IMG/VR virus record: IMGVR_UViG_3300031578_000004
Location: 1-64,000 of that record
Length of the DNA stretch: 64,000 bases
DNA from: a virus
Reading direction: 5' to 3' (one strand)
Below the pieces are notes generated by a model that worked only from the letters and a program-made list of their open reading frames with translations, made no database searches and had not been told where the DNA came from. Numbering within the stretch: the first letter of the stretch is position 1; each line of letters begins with the position of its first letter. Position numbers and translations under genes: made by a program. Shown one piece after another: positions 58,325 to 64,000 of the stretch.

Positions 58325-58373
58325 TCGCATTTTATTCAGATAGTGACACTATTTTATTGTGATGCGACACTAT
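58325..58373 (-). repeat. Intergenic linker element, copy E7
   Basis: Minus strand TGTCGCATCACAATAAAATA, then GTGTCACTATCTGAATAAAA and TGCG. Best preserved palindrome ATAGTG-T-CACTAT. Starts at the TAG of the gene at 58370. Confidence 0.8.
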
Positions 58374-58630
58374 CCTTCATTTGAAACCCTTATTGCAACT
58401 TGCTCTAATGCTTCAACTTTATCAAAAGTATCTGTTTCGTAGAAATTAAATAAGTGTATTTGGTTTTCGCCTTTACTTTCGTATATCTGATAAAGTTTTA
58501 CCGTATACCCCTTGCGACTTATTTCAAGAGATAGATGCAGTTTCACTTCTTTTGCAAGGTCTTTATTTTTAATTGTATTTGTTTCAATCCAAACCCATAA
58601 ACCACAAAATGTTAATTTATTAAAGTCCAA
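58370..58630 (-). CDS. Small protein in the linker block
   Basis: 86 residues, TTG start behind GAGGG. Alpha-beta pattern (LAKEVKLHLSLEISRKGYTV, HLFNFYETDTFDKVEAL). Nothing recognised. Bounded by linkers E7 and E8. Confidence 0.55.
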   Translation of the reverse strand: MDFNKLTFCGLWVWIETNTIKNKDLAKEVKLHLSLEISRKGYTVKLYQIYESKGENQIHLFNFYETDTFDKVEALEQVAIRVSNEG

Positions 58631-58668
58631 TTTATCCCTCCTATCGTTTTGTTGCCCTTAACAATACG

Positions 58669-58712
58669 TCGCATTTTATTCAGATAGCGACACTATTTAA
58701 TTGAAATGTGTA
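58669..58712 (-). repeat. Intergenic linker element, copy E8
   Basis: Minus strand TACACATTTCAATTAAATAG, then TGTCGCTATCTGAATAAAAT and GCGAC. Follows the TGA of the gene at 58713. Confidence 0.8.
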
Positions 58713-58865
58713 TCAATCTTTCATATCTTTGTGGTCATTGCATGATTCGTCTGATTCTGTTTTCTCTTTCAAAACCGGGCAATATCCATATCCATCATCT
58801 TTGTCTTGCCAATGTTCACAACTACTACACGTTGTAAATTCATACCTGTATCTTTTCCTTTTCAT
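58713..58865 (-). CDS. 50-residue cysteine-rich protein
   Basis: ATG behind AAGTGAAGGG. CSSCEHWQDKDDGYGYCPVL and a later SCNDHK give four cysteines and His, a zinc-knuckle-like pattern. One cassette between linkers E8 and E9. Confidence 0.65.
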   Translation of the reverse strand: MKRKRYRYEFTTCSSCEHWQDKDDGYGYCPVLKEKTESDESCNDHKDMKD

Positions 58866-58880
58866 CCCTTCACTTCCTTA

Positions 58881-58909
58881 TGGCACAGTTTATTCAGATA
58901 GTGTCCTTA
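58881..58909 (-). repeat. Intergenic linker element, copy E9 (partial)
   Basis: Only the CTATCTGAATAAACTGTGCC half is present; the first half is replaced by the end of the 25-codon frame at 58890. Confidence 0.6.
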
Positions 58910-58967
58910 AAACTGTTTTTGCATATTTAGGAAATACATAAAATGTATCTGGTAAATGATTTTTCAT
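58890..58967 (-). CDS. 25-residue peptide ending in linker E9
   Basis: ATG behind AAGGCGAG, immediately after the stop of the next gene; MKNHLPDTFYVFPKYAKTVL then RTLSE, the last codons coming from the linker. May be a truncated gene. Confidence 0.4.
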   Translation of the reverse strand: MKNHLPDTFYVFPKYAKTVLRTLSE

Positions 58968-58968
58968 A

Positions 58969-59130
58969 TTAACTCGCCTTCCCTTTCTTAACATTCTTAT
59001 TCTTATCGACCACAAATTCTAACACTTTTTCAGTATTAATATCTATAAATTTTTCTATCAATGTATCTGATGGTAATTTACCATAATGTTCTTTGTACCA
59101 TGCTTTGTAGTCTTGTATAGTCATTGTCAT
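58969..59130 (-). CDS. 53-residue small protein
   Basis: GGAGG lies 14 nt before the ATG at 59130. DYKAWYKEHYGKLPSDTLIE and a basic end. Coupled to the 25-residue peptide. Nothing recognised. Confidence 0.5.
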   Translation of the reverse strand: MTMTIQDYKAWYKEHYGKLPSDTLIEKFIDINTEKVLEFVVDKNKNVKKGKAS

Positions 59131-59162
59131 ATAATTTTTCACTACCTCCTTATTATATTGGC

Positions 59163-59306
59163 TTAAACTTTAATATATGACCTTGCAGAGCCATCTAGTG
59201 ACTCATTTGGAGTGTTTACATTAAACTTTTGCTGATAACTTTCCAATGAGTTTTCATCTTTTTGATATTGTAGCCAGTCAGCACTTTCTGATTTGAATGT
59301 TCTCAT
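59163..59306 (-). CDS. 47-residue polar protein
   Basis: GGAGG then ATG after an AT-rich spacer. Polar, Ser/Gln-rich (FKSESADWLQYQKDENSLES), no recognised family. Located just downstream of the tyrosine recombinase gene. Confidence 0.5.
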   Translation of the reverse strand: MRTFKSESADWLQYQKDENSLESYQQKFNVNTPNESLDGSARSYIKV

Positions 59307-59330
59307 TTTTATTTATTCCTCCTTCTATTT

Positions 59331-60260
59331 TTATATATTTGATATTATACTACTTAATGGATTTGAATTAGCAACTTTTCTTTGTTGTTCTTTGTCGATA
59401 TGTGTATAAATTTGCGTAGTTGAAATATTACCATGCCCCAATGCTTCTTTTACTGCAATAATATCCCCACCATATTTATACATTAGCGTAGCTGCTACGT
59501 GCCTGAGGGAATGTGTAGAATATTTTTCTGTATCTAATCCTGCTTTCCCTATATAATTTTTAACAAGTGTATAAACTGATTTATCACTAATTCTTTCTTT
59601 TATTTCACTTAAAAATAATGCTTTCTCATTTACTTGCGGTCTTACTTTTAAATACTTTTCTATTGCCGATAAACAAGCAGGAGTTAATATTACAGTTCTC
59701 TCCTTATTCCCCTTACCTATAACTGTCAATAAATCACCTTTAATATGGTCTATATCAATTAAGGTCATTTCCTTACGTCTTAAACCACAATTAAGAAATA
59801 TAGTTAATATGGCATAATCACGTTCTTTGTTTCTATTGTGATTATTTTTCTTGTTAACACTATTTAATAACTTTATAGATTCTTCTAAATCAAAATATAC
59901 AGGTTTTCTTTCAGGTATCTTCGGAGTTTCCATATCCAAAGCAGGATTAACTATAATAACTTTAATCTTTGTTATATACTTAAAAAACTCTCTTATACTT
60001 GTTGTCTTTCTTGCTCTAGTGCTTTCAGCTTCTTCTTTGCCTGTTAGATAGTTCATGTAAAATTCTAAGTCTTGATATTCTATTGAATTAAAAAACTCCT
60101 TATCAAATGTATTTATGGATGCTGTCAGATTCTTGTTTTCTCGTATATAGTTAAGTAATTGAACATTATCTATCTCATAGCTGTTAATCGTGTTCTGTGA
60201 CCTTCCTTTTGATTTTAAGGCTAGAAGGAAATTATTGAGTAGACGGTTATTAGTTTTCAT
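59331..60260 (-). CDS. Tyrosine recombinase (XerC/D-like integrase)
   Basis: 309 residues. SAM-like core-binding domain (about 1-105), then a catalytic domain with R161 (NCGLRRKEM), the K183/K186 beta turn (GKGNKERTV), H250 and R253 (HSLRH), H276 (LGHGN) and nucleophile Y285 (IYTHI), all intact. It could integrate the phage, resolve genome dimers of a plasmid prophage, or act on a mobile segment. The window also has a serine integrase, so the two likely have different tasks. Confidence 0.9.
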   Translation of the reverse strand: MKTNNRLLNNFLLALKSKGRSQNTINSYEIDNVQLLNYIRENKNLTASINTFDKEFFNSIEYQDLEFYMNYLTGKEEAESTRARKTTSIREFFKYITKIKVIIVNPALDMETPKIPERKPVYFDLEESIKLLNSVNKKNNHNRNKERDYAILTIFLNCGLRRKEMTLIDIDHIKGDLLTVIGKGNKERTVILTPACLSAIEKYLKVRPQVNEKALFLSEIKERISDKSVYTLVKNYIGKAGLDTEKYSTHSLRHVAATLMYKYGGDIIAVKEALGHGNISTTQIYTHIDKEQQRKVANSNPLSSIISNI

Positions 60261-60353
60261 TTATTATTCACACCTTTTTATTTTATTATTTTTATAGTTT
60301 GTGTCCTTATTATATCATATGATGGATTTATCTGTATAATACTATTTTAGAAA

Positions 60354-60548
60354 CTATTTTGATAATCTTTCAATTGTATTTTTACAAGATTCCTTTTCTC
60401 CTTCAGTAGATGCACTATCATTTATTAGTGCCTGAAGCTTTCTAATTTTTCTTTCATTGTTTAATTGTTGTTCTGCTTTAATTAGTCTTTCATAAAGCAT
60501 TGCACCTTCTATTTCATTGCTCATTATTTTATCTGCTTTAATTATCAT
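60354..60548 (-). CDS. Small helical protein
   Basis: 64 residues, coiled-coil look (YERLIKAEQQLNNERKIRKL). AAAGGAG with a TATAAAA spacer. Nothing recognised. Confidence 0.5.
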   Translation of the reverse strand: MIIKADKIMSNEIEGAMLYERLIKAEQQLNNERKIRKLQALINDSASTEGEKESCKNTIERLSK

Positions 60549-60575
60549 TTTTATAGTCTCCTTTCTTATAATTAA

Positions 60576-60740
60576 TTAATGATGGTCATAATATCCTAGT
60601 ACCCAATTTAGTGTCTGCATCTGTTCTATACAAGCACGTTTAGCCTTATCTTGTAAATTTATATCTGTTATATTTTTTGAATCCTCTAGTTGCCATTTAA
60701 TCCAATCAATTTCTTTTTTAATTTCTTCTTGGGTTTTCAT
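60576..60740 (-). CDS. Small helical protein
   Basis: 54 residues from the ATG at 60740 (AAAGGAAG, 7 nt). KEIDWIKWQLEDSKNI and EQMQTLNWVLGYYDHH. Nothing recognised. Confidence 0.5.
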   Translation of the reverse strand: MKTQEEIKKEIDWIKWQLEDSKNITDINLQDKAKRACIEQMQTLNWVLGYYDHH

Positions 60741-60784
60741 TGTTGCACTTCCTTTCACCATTTTGTTGAAACTCTTATTTTGAC

Positions 60785-61045
60785 TTACATTACACTTTTA
60801 TATTTTTTCTGTGTGCTTAATCCACCCCTGATATGTTTTTCCTCAGAATTCATTTCCATTACAATTCCTACTTCTTCAGCCAGTCCACGATTGATTTCTA
60901 AAAGTTTTTGTGTTATATCCTTATGAACTGTACTTTTTGATATTCCAAATTTTTTAGCTGTTTCTCTTACTGTTGTTATATTATTGATTATGTACTGAGC
61001 TTCTTGTATAATTCTGTTTTCTAAGTATTGTTGATTTCTTGTCAT
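60785..61045 (-). CDS. spoIIID: SpoIIID-like sporulation transcription regulator
   Basis: 86 residues matching SpoIIID over nearly its full length: TTVRETAKKFGISKSTVHKD (helix-turn-helix, 25-43), LLEINRGLAEEVGIVME, then KHIRGG (70-75) and a basic KKYK tail. SpoIIID is a DNA-binding regulator of the mother cell in sporulating Firmicutes. A phage copy could alter host sporulation or use it to time the prophage (inference). AAAGGAAG site. Confidence 0.88.
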   Translation of the reverse strand: MTRNQQYLENRIIQEAQYIINNITTVRETAKKFGISKSTVHKDITQKLLEINRGLAEEVGIVMEMNSEEKHIRGGLSTQKKYKSVM

Positions 61046-61092
61046 TTGATTTACACTTCCTTTTTATTTTTTTATTTTGCTTTTTAAGGCTT

Positions 61093-61255
61093 CTATTTAC
61101 CCTCTACAAAGAAATAACTACCTTGCCTATACTCTAGTATTATACCTGATTTTTCTATTGTTAAGATGCTCTCTAGCGTGTTGTAAGCATCTGTATTCAT
61201 ATTCAAATTTCTCATTACCTTCTGTTATTTCTAATATGAATAATGATTCTGTCAT
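61093..61255 (-). pseudogene. Small gene with a probable frameshift
   Basis: ATG at 61255 opens 42 codons (SLFILEITEGNEKFEYEYR) ending at 61127. A second frame from 61200 (YNTLESILTIEKSGIILEYR, then QGSYFFVEGK, TAG at 61093) reads more naturally in its second half. A one-base shift near 61200 would join the two into one small phage protein. Overlapping genes are the alternative. Confidence 0.45.
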
Positions 61256-61291
61256 GGCTTTTCACTTCCTTAAATTTATTATCTTATCTAA

Positions 61292-61330
61292 ATACTAACA
61301 CTCGCTTTCCGTTGTGTCAATACTTTTATA
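61292..61330 (-). promoter_or_regulatory. Promoter, TTGACA with TATAAAA box
   Basis: Minus-strand TTGACA (61315-61320), 17-bp spacer, TAGTAT (61292-61297), TATAAAA (61324-61330) 3 bp before the -35. Drives the small gene and SpoIIID-like gene to its left. Confidence 0.65.
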
Positions 61331-61348
61331 GTTTACTTTCCTTGTATT

Positions 61349-61498
61349 TTATATAGTATTTTTATATACTTCTATGTATCTATTTAAGTAACTGTCACTA
61401 TACCAAAATAATTCTTTCCAATAAGTTGTTATATCTGCTGTTACTTTGGCTTTTGAGTAATCAAATGTATCTATGCCTATTACTTTGATTGCGTTCAC
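61349..61498 (-). CDS. 49-residue small protein
   Basis: GTG start behind AAAGGAG. Aromatic-rich (DITTYWKELFWYSDSYLNRY). Nothing recognised. Confidence 0.5.
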   Translation of the reverse strand: MNAIKVIGIDTFDYSKAKVTADITTYWKELFWYSDSYLNRYIEVYKNTI

Positions 61499-61596
61499 TG
61501 TTATTGCTCCTTTCAGCATTATGGTGTAATTGCTGTTATATGTATTTTAACGTTTATACTGCTTTTGTTTATAATAGCAGTATATTTGTCAAATTG

Positions 61597-61764
61597 TTAT
61601 AGAAAGAATTTTATAGCTAGAAACATCATCAATGCCATAGTGACGGCTGTTATAATTATATGTGTTAATTTGCTAAACTCCATCGACTTCATATTGTTAA
61701 ATGGTTTTATATTGTTTGTCTTTGGTGTTTCAAAATCAATTTGTCTACTGTTTGATGATTGCAT
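61597..61764 (-). CDS. 55-residue tail-anchored-like membrane protein
   Basis: Polar N-terminal half and one C-terminal hydrophobic helix (IIITAVTMALMMFLAIKFFL). Its ATG lies inside the end of the upstream gene, 20 bp before that stop, and it has no clear ribosome site, so it would rely on coupling. Confidence 0.4.
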   Translation of the reverse strand: MQSSNSRQIDFETPKTNNIKPFNNMKSMEFSKLTHIIITAVTMALMMFLAIKFFL

Positions 61765-62029
61765 GGCTGTTATACTGTTCTGCTATGTTTTGTAATTTAT
61801 TCCAGTTTATTTTTCTTTTTATTTTTGTTTCTACAGCATCTTTAAACTCATTCAAACTACTATAATTTATGTCTGTATCCAATCTATCTAATACATAATT
61901 TATTTCCATATTTGCATCGTATATGGCTGTATACCCATCTATGTCTTTTCTTGAAGTGTCTAATAATGTAATAACTAAACCACCTGTATAATTAATGTAA
62001 TTTAAAACATATTTATTGTTATATTTCAT
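61745..62029 (-). CDS. Unrecognised alpha-beta protein
   Basis: 94 residues from the ATG at 62029 (AAAGGA, 9 nt). VLNYINYTGGLVITLLDTSR suggests a beta sheet, SSLNEFKDAVETKIKRKI a basic helix. Nothing recognised. Confidence 0.5.
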   Translation of the reverse strand: MKYNNKYVLNYINYTGGLVITLLDTSRKDIDGYTAIYDANMEINYVLDRLDTDINYSSLNEFKDAVETKIKRKINWNKLQNIAEQYNSHAIIKQ

Positions 62030-62075
62030 TTCTTTCCATCCTTTCATATTTACATTATTTTACATGACTTTGAAT

Positions 62076-62207
62076 CTACTGTTTTATAGGCTGTTTACAA
62101 AAGGGACATTTTTCTAATTCCCCTTCATAGAATATACTAACAGTTTCACCACAAGAACAGGTTTTGTAAATAAAAAGATTTTCAACTACTTCATTTTTAT
62201 TATCCAT
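62076..62207 (-). CDS. 43-residue zinc-ribbon protein
   Basis: CSCGETVSIFYEGELEKCPFC is a complete four-cysteine zinc ribbon. GGAG site 11 nt before ATG. Function unknown. Confidence 0.6.
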   Translation of the reverse strand: MDNKNEVVENLFIYKTCSCGETVSIFYEGELEKCPFCKQPIKQ

Positions 62208-62261
62208 GTTTCACTTCACTCCTAATTATTTATTTCAGTTTCCTGTTTCCTGCTTATCAAA

Positions 62262-62537
62262 TTACTTTAATAATGCAATAATCTCTTCTATTTTTAATAT
62301 CAATACCTCTTTCTTATCAGGAGTAACATCCACATCTTCAGTTAAATTAATTAACATTCTTTCAATTGTGTTAAGATACTCTGTTTCAGGAGTATATTTC
62401 TTATAGCAAACCATATCATTATGAATAACTATCTCAAATGGGTCTCCTTCTCTAATACTCAATGTTCTTCTAATTTCTTTAGGAATAACCACTCTTCCTA
62501 AATCGTCAATTCTTCTTATAATTCCAGTTGCTTTCAT
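62262..62537 (-). CDS. AbrB-type transition-state regulator
   Basis: 91 residues. GIIRRIDDLGRVVIPKEIRR and IREGDPFEI (residues 5-40) are the AbrB/SpoVT swapped-hairpin DNA-binding domain; the rest is a helical oligomerisation region. AbrB-type proteins are global repressors or antitoxins; here it lies among phage regulators and may control lysogeny or host genes. Confidence 0.88.
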   Translation of the reverse strand: MKATGIIRRIDDLGRVVIPKEIRRTLSIREGDPFEIVIHNDMVCYKKYTPETEYLNTIERMLINLTEDVDVTPDKKEVLILKIEEIIALLK

Positions 62538-62590
62538 TTTATATTTCCACCTTTCAATATTTATTTATTTCCGTTTGATTCGTTACACTC

Positions 62591-62644
62591 ATATTACCAT
62601 ATGTTGTTATTTGCTGTCAAGTGGTTTTTGTAATTATTTTTATA
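62591..62644 (-). promoter_or_regulatory. Promoter of the AbrB-like gene
   Basis: Minus-strand TTGACA (62615-62620), spacer of 17-18, TAATAT (62591-62596); TATAAAA (62638-62644) ends 17 bp before the -35. Confidence 0.65.
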
Positions 62645-62694
62645 GTTTGTTTTCTTTATATTATTATATAAATTCCGTCAACTATTTATACCTT

Positions 62695-62927
62695 GCTGTT
62701 ATAGGAAATTTTGAAAAGTCCTTCAACCATTTCAGGCTCGCTGTTATAGTAACTTTTCAAAATCTCAGGGTCTACCACACATCGGCTGTTATAGTGATTT
62801 TACCTTTTCTAAACTAAATACCCTATAATATTCTTTGGCTGTCTTGTCTGTAATGCTGTACTTCTTACAGACTTCTGTTATAGACATTTTGTTAAAATCC
62901 TTGATGTAATTTTCCTTCGCTGTTATA
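62695..62927 (-). repeat. GCTGTTATAG repeats with 45-bp register
   Basis: Plus-strand GCTGTTATAG at 62695, 62740, 62785 and 62919, and TCTGTTATAG at 62874; the steps 62695-62740-62785 and 62874-62919 are exactly 45 bp. Most are followed after 3-4 bases by TTTT. More copies lie at 61532, 61646 and 61766. The array overlaps the 3' end of the HTH gene at 62789. Possible protein-binding sites or a decayed coding repeat. Confidence 0.6.
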
Positions 62928-63226
62928 GTCCATTTTGTGTCCTGCTCTGGTTGTTCTAGTTGCATCGGTTGTATTAGTTCTGTTATATTAATATTTAGAA
63001 TGTCGGAAATTAGTAAAGCTGGTATAAAGTCAACTTTATATGAATTATAAACTTTTCGTATTTGGTAAATAGTTTGAATTGATAGTTTTGACTGTTCTGC
63101 TATATACTGATTTTTAAGTCCAGAGGCATCTATAAAGCGTTTTATATTGGCTTTGATGATATCTTTATCAGTTGAATTATATTGGCTTATAAGGTGAATT
63201 AATTGCTTTTGTTGTAGTATATCCAT
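62789..63226 (-). CDS. XRE-type helix-turn-helix regulator
   Basis: 145 residues with two DNA-binding parts: an XRE-like HTH (about 25-80; LKNQYIAEQSKLSIQTIYQI, then IPALLISDILNINITELI) and a second short HTH (KMSITEVCKKYSITDKTAKE) near the C-terminus. Likely a phage repressor or replication regulator. GGAGG site. Repeats of GCTGTTATAG lie in its 3' part and just downstream. Confidence 0.75.
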   Translation of the reverse strand: MDILQQKQLIHLISQYNSTDKDIIKANIKRFIDASGLKNQYIAEQSKLSIQTIYQIRKVYNSYKVDFIPALLISDILNINITELIQPMQLEQPEQDTKWTITAKENYIKDFNKMSITEVCKKYSITDKTAKEYYRVFSLEKVKSL

Positions 63227-63365
63227 TATTATATATACCCTCCGAATTGCTGTGATTAGTTGTAGTGAGTTTAATTGATTTATGCTATTATGTATAATGT
63301 TATTAACTATAATTGCTTAGAATTGATTTAAACGCTTTGTATATTGCTGTATATGGTTATGTAAT

Positions 63366-63411
63366 AAAAATAGCTGATACAATAACCCTATAAAGGCTAT
63401 CATATCAGCTA
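63366..63411 (-). terminator. Intrinsic terminator of the right-edge gene
   Basis: TAGCTGATA (63371-63379) and TATCAGCTA (63403-63411) form a 9-bp stem; on the minus strand TTTTTATT follows. The gap 63227-63365 shows nothing else apart from AT-rich upstream sequence. Confidence 0.85.
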
Positions 63412-63468
63412 CAAAGATTTACACTAATTAAAGTAACTTTTGGTTTATGCTGTTTATTAAGTTTTGTA

Positions 63469-63999
63469 TTATCCTGCTATTTCTGATAATTCATTGACTA
63501 AATCGTAAATATCACCAGTGTATATTTTGTTTAACTTCTCAAGCTGCTTTTTACACTTTTTATAAATCTTTTCTGCTGTTCGGCTGTCTGAATCGTATCC
63601 AAATTCACTACAAAAGTTTTCAAAATTTTCTTTTGCTGATACTGCATCACCTACAAAACAATAAAAAGCATTTAATATGTCATACTCTGAGTTTAATACT
63701 GGATTCACTATTGATGCCCAAAATTCAAAAGTTATTTTTTGTTCTGTCTCTGTGTTTGTTACTGTTACCATGTGATTATTAAAATTATCACTTGACCAGT
63801 CGGCTTTTTTAGTTCCTTTATAACTTGCTTTGACTTCAAATTGCTTATATGTTGCTTTGTTTGTTTTCTGTTCTGTATGCTCAACTTTGTTATACTTTTC
63901 AAATATTGAGGTAATTTCTGTTATTACTTCTTCTGGTAGTGGATTAACTAACCATGCATGACCGTATTTATAATTATTATCTTCATATAATTCAGCTTT
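63469..63999 (-). CDS. Conserved mobile-element protein, cut by the window edge
   Basis: The frame is open without a stop from 63469 to the right edge (at least 176 residues); the internal ATG at 63771 lacks a ribosome site, so the start lies outside. FCSEFGYDSDSRTAEKIYKK after EYDILNAFYCFVGDAVSAKE is a pattern frequent in plasmids and phages of gut Firmicutes and Bacteroidetes, function unknown. The visible N-terminal part (YKYGHAWLVNPLPEEVITEI) is alpha-beta. Confidence 0.65.
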   Translation of the reverse strand, partial: KAELYEDNNYKYGHAWLVNPLPEEVITEITSIFEKYNKVEHTEQKTNKATYKQFEVKASYKGTKKADWSSDNFNNHMVTVTNTETEQKITFEFWASIVNPVLNSEYDILNAFYCFVGDAVSAKENFENFCSEFGYDSDSRTAEKIYKKCKKQLEKLNKIYTGDIYDLVNELSEIAG

Positions 64000-64000
64000 T

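Noticed and set aside
61565-61795. 76-codon plus-strand membrane-like frame
   Set aside because: Overlaps minus-strand genes with better starts or coupling; no ribosome site; likely a complement artefact.

Overview
The window is a 64 kb AT-rich piece of a large temperate Clostridium-type phage, or of a plasmid-like prophage. The grounds are the low GC, strong GGAGG ribosome binding sites, frequent TTG and GTG starts, tail and lysis genes at the left edge, a complete replisome, and SpoIIID-like and AbrB-like regulators of the sporulating Firmicutes. The naming as a c-st-like phage-plasmid of Clostridium is inference; nothing in the window proves a replicon type.

Layout. (1) 1-6003, plus strand: end of a LamG-like tail protein, a DUF4376-like tail protein, an XhlA-like and a small membrane protein, an unusual endolysin, an LLH-type holin, then a DUF5659-like gene behind its own promoter and structured leader, a winged-helix gene and an HNH nuclease. 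(2) 6012-8502, minus strand: large serine recombinase with two small companions and a triplicated 32-bp-spaced box. Everything from here to the right edge is read leftwards, except one candidate plus-strand small RNA. (3) 8505-23094: nucleotide metabolism (RuvC-like nuclease, deoxyribonucleotidase, dUTPase, anaerobic NrdD, NrdG and glutaredoxin) followed by a long train of tiny genes, many cysteine-rich, and a TARG1-type macro domain. (4) 23201-40651: replication and recombination (RecD2-like helicase, DnaE-type polymerase, PD-(D/E)XK nuclease, TOPRIM primase, DnaB-like helicase, RecA-like ATPase, probable SSB, NAD ligase, phosphoribosyltransferase). (5) 40732-49476: small genes, a lipoprotein, a duplicated dATP/dGTP diphosphohydrolase-like protein and a 3D-domain protein. 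(6) 49757-51300: an IscB element with its HEARO/omega RNA and no tnpA. (7) 51552-59306: a degenerate tyrosine-recombinase-like protein beside a DGQHR/ParB-like protein, MazF beside a TPR protein, and many tiny genes. (8) 59331-63999: a tyrosine recombinase, then SpoIIID-like, AbrB-like and XRE-type regulators and a gene cut by the window edge.

How it works together: the leftward genes make dNTPs under anaerobiosis and replicate the genome with a phage-owned C-family polymerase. They appear to be driven by a recurring promoter type, TTGACA-N16-TATAAT, usually with a TATAAAA box upstream of the -35. Two blocks (44.6-46.0 and 57.9-58.9 kb) consist of tiny genes separated by copies of the same roughly 45-bp intergenic element, like interchangeable gene cassettes. 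Several loci are decayed (two methyltransferase remnants, four apparent frameshifts), so the accessory part is turning over.
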